A DNA stretch of 64,000 nucleotides from Pyrrhosoma nymphula. Lineage: Eukaryota > Arthropoda > Insecta > Odonata > Coenagrionidae. The stretch spans positions 50,319,559-50,383,558 of the forward strand of contig OY754332.1 in assembly GCA_963573305.1 (NCBI GenBank), given 5' to 3'. The translations under genes and the position numbers were made by a program. Shown here piece after piece: positions 11,226-22,479 of this stretch (position 1 is the stretch's first letter; each line of letters opens with the position of its first letter). A model generated the notes under the pieces. The model saw only the letters and a program-made list of their open reading frames with translations, did no database searches and was not told the DNA's origin.

Positions 11226-11702
11226 CCGCGTCTAGACTGACCACTTAAGTATGCCTTTAGTGTATATTACACTAAAGTACACCGTGTAGACTCCCTCTCA
11301 CCACTTAAGTAACGGGTCCAATTAAAGTGGACCCGGGGACCCCCTTTTAAGTGGACTTGGATGATATCGATAGTGTACCGTCGAGGTGGTCGAAGTCTCG
11401 TCATCGATAGGTCGAGGAGTTTCGATAATCATACACATCATGAATGTGTTTACATCGTTAATATGAGGAGTTGAGTAACTATGGAAATTCTATAATTCTT
11501 TTAAATTTGTTTATAGGGTTATACGAGTCTAGAAAATATCTTATGTTACTTCTCGGGTACTTAATGTTTGCGCGATGCAAATTTCTTTCCATCATCACTA
11601 GGTAGCGATGTGGTAGATATAATATCTGTGTGTAGACGCTCCCCTGCATTTAAATGCTGGACTTAATTACACTCAAGTACACTTGTAGTGTAGACGACGC
11701 AT
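11226..11702. repeat. Possible MITE, rich in CTTAAGT palindromes
   Basis: The ends look like imperfect inverted repeats (GCGTCTAGACT at the left; GTAGACGACGC at the right). Internal CCACTTAAGTA, GTGTAGAC and AGTACAC motifs recur in both orientations near 11230-11350 and 11630-11695. No clean target duplication was found. Confidence 0.4.
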
Positions 11703-12233
11703 TACTTCTAGTGATATTCATGTTTCCCAATTTTATTTTCCTTCTTTCCCAATTTTATTTTCCTTCTTTCCCTTTTATCCCTTCTTTGACATCTGGTGCG
11801 CTTTCTTTGGTTAGGCTTATAGTATATTTAACCTCTTTAACTTTGCATCAAATTCTTTGATGGCCCAATTTGTGTTCTCATTTCTTGAAAATTCCCAACT
11901 GGCTTCATTTTCAATTTACATTAATCCTCAAATCATTAAAAACTGCTGTCGACATTTCACTGAGACCCAGTTATTATAACTATTATTCAGACTGAAGTAG
12001 CTCTTGCAGTCCTACACCTGATTATGTGATTTTTTGCACCACACAATAAGGCTATTTAAACTTCAAATATGGACTGTAAAACCCTGGCTGGAGTGGGTTA
12101 GTGTTACAGCTTCAAACCTCTTTTCAAATAACTCGGCATTTTGAGTTTCTTATGTGCTCAAATTTACTTTTCAATTTGAAACATTAAAGAACAACACTCA
12201 TTTGAAAATAAAAAAATAAACGTGTTTGTACAT

Positions 12234-12324
12234 GATTCACAAAGGGTGAGAAAAAAAGACTTTGCTGTTCCACAAAATAAAATATATTTGCGACCGGTTT
12301 CGATACGGCGTATCATCATCTGGC
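12234..12324 (-). mobile_element. Short insertion with hammerhead-like core motif
   Basis: A 91-bp insert lies between two copies of CGTGTTTGTACAT (12221-12233 and 12325-12337), a 13-bp target-site duplication. On the minus strand it begins GCCAGATGATGATACG and continues GTATCGAAACCGGTCGC, then an AT-rich stretch with ATTTTATTTTGTGGAAC. The GATGA and GAAAC strings around a GATAC/GTATC stem resemble the conserved core of hammerhead ribozymes, as carried by Penelope-like elements and retrozymes. The fit is imperfect: one base differs from CUGAUGA and an extra U precedes stem II. Confidence 0.55.
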
Positions 12325-12504
12325 CGTGTTTGTACATAATTGTGGCTCTAGACAAATATTGGATTTTAGAATAAAGTTATGCGCCAGTTAAGTTCAATGT
12401 ATGCTAGAATAATTTTCTCTAACCTTTAGCGTCCTAAAATAGAAGACCCCACCTGTTAATTTATCCAACAAATTAAGGTATATTTGAAAAAGTATTTGGT
12501 TAAA

Positions 12505-12674
12505 TGTTGGGGGTGGTTCAGGTTTCCGATCCGGTCAAACTCTCCATTTCTGCCGAAGTTTCGATGAACGAGTCGTTTATCATCCTCAGGGCATGATGAT
12601 GAACGACTCGTTCATCGGAACATCGGCAGAAATGGAGAGTTTGACCCGGTCGGAAGCCCGATAAACCCCCAACA
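12505..12674. repeat. Long foldback inverted repeat
   Basis: Two arms of roughly 77 bp face each other across a short loop near 12584-12593. Arms share TGTTGGGGGT, then CCGGTCAAACTCTCCATTTC and TCGATGAACGAGTCGTT-type segments, with few mismatches. There is no coding content. Confidence 0.8.
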
Positions 12675-12679
12675 TCGCT

Positions 12680-14854
12680 ATACGCCGTGAAAGCCTTAGA
12701 TCGTTCATTATTTGGTTAAAATGTATTTTGTTCAAAAATAGAACGTTTGAGCAGTAATCAATAAATATAAATGCAAATTGATCTTGTATTAAATAGCTTT
12801 ATGTGTTTGTTCTTGCCTCGTGACTTGCTTAATCTTACTTAAAATTAGTATCCTTTTCTTTACGTGTATATTTATAACATATCCCGTGCCAAATAAAAAT
12901 TATTTATTATTTTCCAGGAATTTTAGTGCTTATATTGTGGTGGTACCACTTGTGGGACGTTCACAGTTGGCCACTGGTAAAAGGTCTCTGCCCCCGTGCA
13001 ATGCCTCACGGGAACGTTGTGGGACCCGTAGATGTTTCACGTTGAACAATGAGGAACATGCAGAAAAATTATTCATCACAGTTTAGTAGTGCACTTGACA
13101 TAAATTTTTCTTAAGATCACAAGCACTTAATCCCTATGCATATCCGTCAACCGAAGGCATTAATTTATTAAGGCTGTAAAAAATTGAATAAGTCACAAGA
13201 TACAAACCTGTATCTCAATGGTTTGACGTCACTGCGTGGTATCGCTTCATTACTCTGCACGTATATCCATTGCAAGGACCTCAACATACTTGTTCATTAT
13301 CTTTCATAAAGTAAATAAAAACGATTTATTGGTCAAATTCGGATAGACCAGCTCAATTGATCAAGAAAATTAAAAAAAGAAACAATTTGTTGTTATTGGA
13401 AGATATGCCGTTATGTGACGCCATCCGTAGGATTTTCGATGACGTAGCGTTTTTACGCCACAAAGCGCGCGCAATTTTTAACAAGAAATATCTTCTGAAA
13501 ACACCGTCGTTTATCGCCCACATCTTTGTCCTGTTTATTTAAGAATATGAAGTTCACATGAAAATATTAAAAAAATCATGTATGCTCCCCATTCCATATT
13601 ACTGTGTGTGACTTTTTGGGAAACCAAAGGTGGAATGAAGTGAATTTCTGGTACCTTCTCTCCCTTGTTTGTGGTTTTTGTGCGCCGATGGGTCTTATCA
13701 ACAGATGGACTGTATCTGCTCAAGTTTGGGGTTGGCAAGGATTGGACCTTAACCTTATCGGATGACGCTCGTTCTAATGAGGCTTACCTAAAACATTGAT
13801 ATTCCGATTATCCTTACCATATGTATCGGCTTTGTCCCACATTGCTAGCAGAATTAGATCTAATTTGTGCCGTAAAAATAATCGTCTTAACGAGGGGCGA
13901 GCAGATGGTGATGGCAAACTTTCTGGGTAGGTAGGTACTGATTTTCACCAAAATGCCTAGGAACCCGGCAACCTTAAGCCGAAATACTTTGCTCCCTTGT
14001 TCTAAGAACGTATGTCATTTAAAGTCACATAAAGTTTGAAAGATGCTTTATTTATTGCTTCATAAAAGTTATACGCTCCTTAAAATCGTTCTCGGCTCTA
14101 CAAGAATCGTAAGTTGAAATTTTTATGCGCATGCTACCATTTATAGTAGGTATTCTAGTGATACGTGATACCTTATTCTAGATGATATTATAATGCAATA
14201 AAATGATCAGCTAAATATTTTTGTCAATAAATCATTAGTGTTCTGCCAGTATTTTAGTTCGGTAAAACGAATGGAAAAAGTAGACATAGTTGCTGATGCC
14301 TCAAAATTGGCTTTTCTTAACGCTAGAAGTGCACACTTCCTGAGAGAATCATAAAATGCACACTGGGGCCCAGCGGACCCCATGATAGTTATTATTTTTT
14401 ATTTCCCCCTTTACTTCTTTTGCTAGAGAAGGTGGCATACAACATTACAATGGAGTCTTTGAAATATCAATGCATGAAAATAATTTTGCTTAACAATATA
14501 CAGCTAAAATAAAAATAAATCGTTTTCGTAATAAAGTTTAAGAAAATATCGTCGAAATTGACGAAATCGAAGTTTATTTATTGACGATAATGTTTTGAAT
14601 ACCCAGAGAAATACTTTAAATACTTTATGGTTGAAATTTTATAGTTCATGTGAAAATGTAATATTTTCCCCCAAAAATGCATTTATCACAACATTTGAAA
14701 TAAACGACATTTTTAAGTTTATATTTCCTGAGGTATTTTTTCGAAAGTTTCATTAACATTTATTTTATGCCAGTTAAAATGGCTCATGTTATGTAACATT
14801 CATATAAAGAGCCAAGTTTAATTTAAACATTGCATGCATTTAACTATTCACTCC
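12680..14854. other. Unassigned AT-rich region
   Basis: No motif-bearing frame was found. A short symmetric GGGGCCCAGCGGACCCC element at about 14365 resembles some piggyBac-type ends, but no TTAA was seen next to it and no partner was found. Confidence 0.4.
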
Positions 14855-16415
14855 AGTGCAGGTAATTCACAGATCATGGCAGATCCTGTGCTCGTAGATC
14901 ATGGCAGAGCTGCACGATGAGCTTAGGTGCAGAATCTTTCCATCCCTTTCTCTGGGGCAAAAACTGCATCAAACCTTCCTTTGAAACAGTTCCCGTTGCT
15001 GCAATACATGCTCCTAAATGTTTAAAATTTCCTGAATTGAGTCCCTGAGGCACGGCAAATAATTGAGGCTCGCGAAATCGCCTTTAATACGCTTTGCCGC
15101 AGAAATGGTTATATGAGTGATAATGCCTACTTCTTCAAAAATTTTATTGTTTATCTTTGCATTATCATCATTTTAGCAATAGAGGATCATTGCGTTCACA
15201 CCAGCCTGGTCCAGCATGCCATAGAAAACTCGCATCGGCCAGTGAAGTGTTTTTCTTGTAGTGGTGTATTCATGGCACAGTTGGTCAAATGTATCTGTTC
15301 CTCCTTTACTGGAATTATACGTGGTAATAATCTCAGGTTTTCCACTTTCTTCATTGATGGCCCCATCCCAATGAAGTGATAACAGCAAAAGAACAGTTTT
15401 ATTTATTTTCGGTGTGTTCGACAAAAGGGTCATATCAGGATCAAAGGCAAATCATGACGATCTAACAGCTTCACTACTTGTAAAATTAGTTGGAATTTGA
15501 CGCTTATTTTTAAAAATAGTGCCCACGATCGTGATTGAAAAGTCCGTCTGCATCTTCCTCACAAGCTCCACAGAAGTGAACCAGTTGTCACACATATATT
15601 ATTTCTATTCGTGCCATGAATTGGTGATGACAATGTCCTGACGTAATACGTTGGAGCTGTTTTACCTGCGTTGGGAACTATTTTTCCTATGTAAGGGGAA
15701 GCATTTACTATATAAAATTTTCTCGCATCATTCAACGTAACAATGTTTATGCCATAATTACCTGGCCCTCTCTAAAGCTCCGGAGAGTTCAAGAAATGCC
15801 AGAAGGTCTTGGACTCGATGAAAGAAAGATCCTCACGTTCACCTCCCCGTGGTAGAGAGGGGGCAACGTTTCCAACAGAAACGGCTAACGAACGGCTACC
15901 GAGTATCTCCCGGGATAGGGAGATCCCCTCTACCAAGTGCCAACGGCCTCCTTGTAGGGCGGACGAGCGGGTGGAGAAGGGGCACCCTATTGCCCTATGG
16001 GGAGGAAACTTCCCCTGGAGGTGGACGAGCCATGTTTGCCAACGGCGTACATTGGTGTAGGCAAAGGGGAAACCACTCCATTAAAGACCTCCTTTGGTTT
16101 TCCAAGTAACAGCAACTCAAGATATTTATGGGCACGTCTTTGTCAAAATATTCCCGAGGTAAAATAGTCCCCCAATCGGATCTCCGGGCGGGACTGCCAA
16201 AGAAATGTACAAAAATACCAAGATTCAAGTAAGAATAGTTACATGGAATGTTCGCTCTCTCTTGAAGTATCGACGGTTAGAGACTCTAAAATAATAAATG
16301 ATAAGAATGAGAATGGAATGGGAGTTTCAGAAGTAAGATAACCGAATCCTGGTGACTACGGGAGTGGTGATTATAGTGTTATCCATTCTGGAACAGCAAT
16401 AGATAAACATGGGTT

Positions 16416-17832
16416 CATCTACATCTACATCTACATATTACCCCGCAAGCCGCCTCAATAGGCGTGTGGCGGGGGGTGTTAGGACACCAGCCGCTTAAAG
16501 ATAAAAAGGAAACGCTCTAATGAAATTACGCCTAGCATTTATTGAAGTCCCTTATTGTTCGGGGGAAAAACGAATTCCCATACCTATCCGTTCGGCAAAA
16601 TATCTCTCTTAATTTATCGTTTCTGTCGGACCTGGAAATATAGTGGGGTTCTAATATGATGTTCTCCGTGTCGCTCTGAAAGATATCTATTCTCAATTGT
16701 TCAAGCAATCTAAGCCTAGCGCGCAGCCTCCGAGTCTCTAGCGGTTCCCAGCCTAATTCGTTTAACATCTGTGTAACGCGGTCAGTACGCCCGTAGCTGT
16801 TTTTGACGAATCGCGCAGCTTTCCTTTGTATTTTATTAAGTTCCCGGACTAAGTCTTTCTGCACCGGATCCCATATGCTCGCTGCATATTCAAGGTGTGG
16901 CCGGACGAGTGCGAAATAGCACCTCTCTTTTACTTTTTCATCCGAAAATCTTCCCACAATACGCTTGACGAATCCTAGCTTCTTCAGAGCTCTGCCACAA
17001 ATATTTCTTATATGTGCTCCCCACGATAGGTCCGAAGTTATCGTAACTCCTAGATACTTCACTTCATCTGTCGCCTTTATGTTAACACCATCCACAGCAT
17101 ATACATGGGAATAGTTGGACGACTTCCGCAAGAAATGTACCGCCGTGCATTTGCTCAGATTAAGTTCGAGTCCCCACTCTTGGCTCCACACATGAACGTT
17201 GTTTAAATCCGATGATAGAGTTTCAAAGTCAGAGTGATCACTAATTTCACGATAGATGACAGCGTCGTCGGCGAATAGACGTATTTTACTGCTAATTCGA
17301 GAGCATAGATCATTTATGTATATAATGAACAAAAGGGGTCCGATCACGCTTCCTTGCGGGACACCTGATGTCACTTTAACGACATCAGAGCTAATTCCGT
17401 CAAGAACTACCTTTTGCTTACGATCACTCAGAAAGTCGCGTATCCAGTTTACTACTGTTTCGTTTAGGCCGCATGACTGTAATTTGTATAAAAGTTTGTT
17501 ATGAGGTACCGTGTCGAAAGCTTTCTTAAAATCTAGAAATAATGCGTCAACTTGTCTTTTCGATTCGCCAGATTTGAGAACGTCATGAAGAAAGAGCGCG
17601 AGTTGTGTTTCACATGATCTACCTTTCCGGAAGCCGTGCTGACAGCCATGGAGGACGTTACGACTGTCCAGGAACGTCATGATATTGCTAACGACGATAT
17701 GTTCGAGTATCTTGCCTATAATCGACGTTAATGAAATTGGTCGATAGTTCCCTGGGTCGTGTCTGTTTCCCTTTTTGAATATCGGTGTAACGTTTGCAAT
17801 TTTCCAGTCTAATGTTATCTTTCCTTCAGACA
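16416..17832 (-). mobile_element. CR1/Jockey-group LINE, copy 1 (5'-truncated)
   Basis: Antisense insertion in the RTE endonuclease. The 3' end is a (TGTAGA)n-like tail preceded by a GC-rich hairpin (GCCGCCTCAATAGGCGTGTGGC). It is truncated at its 5' side at about 17832, where similarity to the copy at 40 kb stops. GGGTT-type sequence beside both ends may be a short, mutated duplication. Nearly identical to the copies at 39993 and 51327 over shared parts. Confidence 0.88.
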
Positions 17833-17833
17833 C
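16532..17833 (-). CDS. LINE reverse transcriptase, open over the retained part (copy 1)
   Basis: A 433-residue open frame covering most of the RT and the C-terminal domain. In order: VTPIFKKGNRHDPGNYRPIS (RT entry), HGFRKGRSCETQL, DALFLDFKKAFDTVPHNKLL (first catalytic Asp), SGVPQGSVIGPLLFIIYIND, RLFADDAVIY (catalytic FADD), LGVTITSDLSWGAHI, then YFALVRPHLEYAASIWDP and NKIQRKAARFVKNSYGR. It ends FPRTIRDFNKC. The apparent start is only the truncation point (a GTG codon), not a native start. It is the only one of the three copies here without the frameshift after IVGRF. It could give no complete ORF2 because the endonuclease is absent. Confidence 0.88.
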   Translation of the reverse strand: MSEGKITLDWKIANVTPIFKKGNRHDPGNYRPISLTSIIGKILEHIVVSNIMTFLDSRNVLHGCQHGFRKGRSCETQLALFLHDVLKSGESKRQVDALFLDFKKAFDTVPHNKLLYKLQSCGLNETVVNWIRDFLSDRKQKVVLDGISSDVVKVTSGVPQGSVIGPLLFIIYINDLCSRISSKIRLFADDAVIYREISDHSDFETLSSDLNNVHVWSQEWGLELNLSKCTAVHFLRKSSNYSHVYAVDGVNIKATDEVKYLGVTITSDLSWGAHIRNICGRALKKLGFVKRIVGRFSDEKVKERCYFALVRPHLEYAASIWDPVQKDLVRELNKIQRKAARFVKNSYGRTDRVTQMLNELGWEPLETRRLRARLRLLEQLRIDIFQSDTENIILEPHYISRSDRNDKLREIFCRTDRYGNSFFPRTIRDFNKC

Positions 17834-18140
17834 AGAGGGTTGGCAGGAGTAGCCATCATCTATATATATAAAAGAGGATGTCTGTTTGTCCGTCCGCTAT
17901 GCGTTTCCATACGGCAGCACGGATTGCGATCAAAGTTGGTACATAGGTGCATCTCATGCTCCCGAACCCAGTAAAGCTACTTTCGGTTGCGTCCGACGCG
18001 TCCTTAGCGTCGTTTTCTCATTACCGAACCCTGCAAGTGCGCTCAGCGCCACCTAGCACCCATCCCCGCGCTCTGCTTATTCTCCCACCTTCCGATAACA
18101 ACCCCATTCAATCTGCCATGTTAGTATGTTTGTGTGCACT

Positions 18141-18272
18141 GTGTGCGAGGTGAAAGCCGATTTGGCGGCTTCCATTTCCGATACTGCCTTTTTTCGCAAC
18201 TTCACCGTTCACAGGTAAATCGCCCACAAGTTTGTGTGCGAGGTGAAGGCCGATTTGGCGGCTTCCATTTCC
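18141..18272 (+). repeat. Direct repeat inside the Helitron
   Basis: A 39-bp unit beginning GTGTGCGAGGTGAA and ending GGCTTCCATTTCC occurs at 18141-18179 and 18234-18272, one base differing, period 93. Confidence 0.85.
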
Positions 18273-18327
18273 AATTCACCCCCACAGGAAAAAATGCCAA
18301 CATAGTCTAATTTGTCATAGATAAAGA

Positions 18328-18329
<2 letters not shown>

Positions 18330-18388
<59 letters not shown>
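18330..18388. repeat. (TA)n microsatellite inside the Helitron
   Basis: An uninterrupted TA dinucleotide tract of nearly 60 bases. It explains the Ile/Tyr-rich reading frame on the minus strand. Confidence 0.97.
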
Positions 18389-18391
<3 letters not shown>

Positions 18392-21050
18392 GATTTGTAT
18401 AGATAAAGAAGTGCTGTAAGCCGTCCCCAATCAGTTTCGCATTCCGGAAACAAAGAGTTTTCTATTTTTTCTTTTTACACTGTTTTCTGTTTATTTAGAT
18501 GACCTAACCTGCTTTGTTCCTTTACCTACAAATTCTGCTATGTTACCATGAATTTCAAGTATCCCCATTCTCCTTCCCGAGCAACGCCGGGTGGCCTGCT
18601 AGTACTTAATAAACAGGAATGAGAGTTAGAGGATATGTACAATACAGCGAAAGAATTATCTTAGAGTAGAAACAAAATCCAAAGACACAATTTTAGTCCA
18701 AGCTTATATGCCAACAACAGGGCACGAAGAAAAAGACGTTGATAAGATCTATGACGTATTAGAGGAAATTACTAGAAGGACGAAAGGGGATGAAAATCTT
18801 ATTATTATGGGTGATATGAATGCAATCGTATAAAAGGGAAGAGAGGAAGGTGTTGTTGGGGAATTTGGACTAGGAATAAGAAATGATAGGGGTAATGAAC
18901 TTGTTTAATTCTGCCTAAGAAATGGACTCTGCATTACAAATTCATTGTTTTATCATCATCCGAGAAGAAGATATACCTGGAAAATGCCTGGAGACAAAAA
19001 TAGATACCAGATTGACTACATAATAGTGAGAAGGAGATTCAAGAATCAGGTCAAAAACAGCAGGAGCTATCCAGGCTGTGATATACACAGCGACCATAAT
19101 ATGATCATGATGAAGAGCCAGTTGACATTCAAAAAGTTAAATAAGAGAAGGAAGAAGGAATGGAACCTAATAAAACTAAAGGATGAAAGCATATTGGAAC
19201 AGTACCAAAAAGGAACAGATGAAAAGGGAGTTATAACTGAATGCAACGAAGTAGAGGAAATTTGGTTCTCAATAAAGGACAACAGCAGAGGAACATGGGA
19301 AATAGTTGGGAAAGAAGGGAAGATGCAAAATAAAAAATGGATTAAAAATGATGTAATGAAAATGATAGAAGAGAAAAGACGACTAAAAACTTCAAAAAAG
19401 AGGTGGATAGGCAGAAGTTCAGAAGCCTGAGAAATAATATAAATAGAGAGATAAAAAAGAAAGAGAAAAGTATTACGAAGATCTGTACTCACCAATAGAG
19501 AAAAACCTGGATGGGGGAAGAAAAGAAAATGGCTACAAATTAATAAAATCATTCTTTGGAGAATATAGAAACAGGGCAATTATGGATAAGGATGACGAAA
19601 TCATTAAATGATGGAAAGAATATATCGAGGTTTTGTATAGAGGTGAAGAATTGCCGTAAAACAGTATTGAAAGAGAAGAAAATATACCTATAGATGAGCT
19701 GGGAGAACCAATACTGAGAGAAGAATTTGAATTAGCAACGAAAAGCCTGAAAAATAATAAATCCCCCGGTGTAGATGACATCCCGGCAGAACTTCTCAAG
19801 GCAGGAGGAGCCAACTCTCTGAAGAGAGAGAGAATTATCTGGCTTTCCTTCCATTTATATCCAAAAGGGGGCATGGCCTCGGAAGTCGGAACCTGAAGAG
19901 CTTTTCGTCGACCGTGCAGTACTCATGGGGCGTGTAATATGTCTTACAATTCTCTACAAAACCTTCCCAAATTCACGAATTGATGAAAACTTACCAATCT
20001 TCCTGCGCTACAATTTTGTGGTTATATCATCAAAACGCAGTGCTGACGTCAGGAACAGGAATCGCTGTAGATACATGGTACATCCGTACAGAGTAGACCA
20101 AATTCAGTTGACCACAGTTCATAGATATTAGTGTTACACGTCTTCTACACCTCAGAAAAGTATAAAAGTCCAAAAAATGCCTCCATCTCCGCGGAATATA
20201 ATTCACTATGATACAACTGGGAACTGCAATTTCCAAATGCTGCCGTTGTATTTCCTCATATGTGTGCAGTAACATTTTATCTCGCAAAGCGTTATCAAAC
20301 AATAACTGCCAAGCTTGCTGGGGAGTTTTGACGTCGCGAGCGGCTCCTTTTGGTCCGGGCAGTTCCGAAACCAAGTCTCGTTGTCTAATTATCCCGTGTA
20401 CAAAAGAAGGAAAAATAAAAATAATAGATAATACAAATAAAACCCATTTCACTTCAGTGAACTTTCACTGTCTTAAAAAGTCATGACGCAATTTCATAAT
20501 CCTCACGAAAAAACAATCATTGCATGATAATTTTACCACACCTACTGTTTAGGTGTCAATATCTGAATAGAAGTGCAGGAAAAAATCATGCACGCTACTT
20601 TTGTTCGCGGCATTTGAAAGCACTCATTGAAACCAATTTTAATGGACCGCCTGAGAAGTTTCTTGAACGTGCGGAAAAATTATCTTGCGATAGAAGTTCG
20701 CTCGCGTAAAACGGTCCTTGGTAGGTAGGTACTTTACCTGGTCTTACGGGCTCTTTCGTACGCCAACAAATTTTCCTCTCTGGCTCTGCCTCTTTTTGAC
20801 TGGCTGCCTTGGTAGTTTTGCCGCTAAATGAATTTCTTCTTCTGAAGGGTCTCCGTTACTTCCACTGTCTTCCGTCGGCATCAGCTCCATCTTCCTCGCT
20901 ATCAGACTCCGATTGCTCCTGTACGGAATGCACATCACTGCCTGACCAATCGCTTCCCATCCCTTCCTGCCCAGCCTCCACTTCCAACGCCAATAATGCC
21001 TGACGAATATCTTCATCACGCATGATGTTGAATCGCGACGGAGAAGACAT

Positions 21051-22479
21051 TTATAATGTGGCGCTGATTCGCTTGGGAAGCGTGCACGCGAACAACTTGC
21101 CTCCAGTTACGGTACCGAGTGCATCTGCAAAGCGTGGAACAGCGGAGTACTTAGCGAATAAATTTTGGAAACCTCATTGCATGTTGAACTCCAAAATATC
21201 TTGCGACAGCAGCGTGCAGAATCCATCGTTTGACGTGGTGTGATTTGTTCATGCCCGTGGTTTCGAATTGGAATGGCCCTTGAGAAGTGTGAAGTATGCA
21301 ACTTCGCGAAGCTCTCCTGCACATGCAATGGTATACACGACAGGAGACAACCGGAAGGCTGTAAGAGAGCGAGGCAAATCAAGGAGGTATGTACATACAT
21401 ACGACGAAAGAAATATTAACGTCCAAGGACAAATGAGACTTCACTCTCTTGTATTTCACCATGTTTCCCGTGTAATTATTTATTCCTAGGTACATTTATC
21501 GACGAAATGTATATTCTTGAATATAATTTCCTGCATTTTTTCTTTTTAGTTATTAAAATATTTTTTTTTCATGGAGTAATCTCCGTTTTTATGATTCTGA
21601 AACTTAAAACACTAATGAAATGGCGTATCATAAATACGAAAATTATATAACTGTCAATTAATCATCTTTAGAGGTAAATTTCAGCGTAGATTGTCGAAGT
21701 GCTCAGAGGCCTCAGTCACTTAGATTTTCTTCGATGCCTGTTTTTAGCTCGATTCGAAATTAACTTCACTTTTTAGCATAGATTTTAAGGGAAAAGGATT
21801 AAGTATACAGGCTTACCCACTTGCTAACTACAAGTACTTGATGGTTAATTTGACAAATATATTGTTACTTAAATAATGTGTGTATAGCCGAACCTGACTG
21901 TTCCGCTTTTACTTTGGTCTTCAATAACTTTTTCTTTGCAAGCTATCATTTTTTTCTTTTCAATATACCACTATTAATGGCCGTAATGTGTGCAACATTA
22001 ACCGAACCTATTGCAAGCAAGATACGCGTTTCTCGTCACAATATACATCATTTTCCGACTGCTGAAGCCTCTGCAGCATATGCCTCTTTTTGGATAATCT
22101 GTCTTGAGAAGATACCACGGAAAAATTCAAGATCAAATTTGTTAGTATAACCTCAGAGGTAACTGATACCGACCTTCTATAATGGTTTTTACCGAAGGCC
22201 ACGAGTTTGACACAATATGAGATTATCGACAACACTAATTTCTTTTATGCTCTAGCCAATTCAATTTAGTATGTTAATATCATTAAATTTGCATTCAATT
22301 ACAAGGTTGAATGCATGACTCAAATTTTCGAACCAACAGTAATAATATAGAAGACCAAAGTGCTCTTCTAGCGCTGAATTGGGAACTGTATGTAAAATTG
22401 GCCCATTTAGGACAAAGAGAACAGCTTAATTCTCAGAGGGGACAGATCCTTTCTCAGTGTCACTTGCTGATCCACGTAA
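21051..22479. other. Unassigned region upstream of the piggyBac N-terminus
   Basis: It should hold the piggyBac 5' end, but no TIR or TTAA pair could be fixed. Short frames on both strands have no recognised motifs. Confidence 0.4.

Larger units (their letters stand above)
17859..18602. mobile_element. Non-autonomous Helitron
   Basis: Starts with TC directly after an A (17858) as TCTATATATATAAAAGAGG and ends CAACGCCGGGTGGCCTGCTAG, followed by T (18603). This is the Helitron pattern: insertion between A and T, no duplication, 5' TC, and 3' CTAG after a small GC-rich hairpin. Removing it restores the RTE codons GCC ATC ATA CTT AAT (AIILN). It is 744 bp with no Rep/helicase coding. Confidence 0.87.
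15767..19832 (+). mobile_element. RTE-type LINE (5' UTR and endonuclease), inserted in piggyBac and itself split twice
   Basis: Flanked by an 11-bp duplication, AATTACCTGGC at 15756-15766 and AATTATCTGGC at 19833-19843. A GC-rich 5' leader (to about 16230, with GGATCTCCGGGCGGGACTGC) precedes an apurinic-type endonuclease: VRIVTWNVRSLLKYRRLE, VSEVR.PNPGDYGSGDY and HSGTAIDKHG (to 16414), then LAGVA (17840-17858), IILNKQE (from 18603), VQAYMPTTGHEEKDVDKIYD, IIMGDMNAI, and RRYTWKMPGDKNRYQIDYI with HSDHN. It ends just inside the reverse transcriptase at NNKSPGVDDIPAELLKAGG. The bulk of RT is missing at the 3' side. Scattered stops make it dead. Confidence 0.85.
14855..21050 (-). mobile_element. 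Decayed piggyBac-type transposon, split by a nested RTE insertion
   Basis: The N-terminal half is at 21050-19844. It starts MSSPSRFNIMRDEDIRQALL with an acidic SESDSEEDGAD stretch, then RDLVSELPGPKGAARDVK, AFFGLLYF, MYLQRFLFLTSALRF, and YYTPHEYCTVDEKL, which contains the catalytic-region VDEK motif. The C-terminal half is at 15755-14855: YGINIVTLNDARK, then KGGTDTFDQLCHEYTTTRKT (family: KGGVD..D......T..RKT.RWP), WPMRVFYGMLD, and a Cys-rich FCPREKD...EHRICHD end. Between them sits the element at 15767-19832. Several frameshifts and stops inactivate it. The TIRs and outer TTAA sites were not identified, so the limits are those of the coding homology. Confidence 0.85.

Noticed and set aside
14355..14390. 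GGGGCCCAGCGGACCCC as the right TIR of the nested piggyBac
   Set aside because: No adjacent TTAA and no matching end was found upstream of 21050.
18209..18430. Minus-strand reading frame with Ile/Tyr repeats
   Set aside because: It is the translation of a TA microsatellite.
19067..19579. 170-residue minus-strand hydrophobic frame
   Set aside because: It is the antisense shadow of the RTE endonuclease frame on the plus strand.
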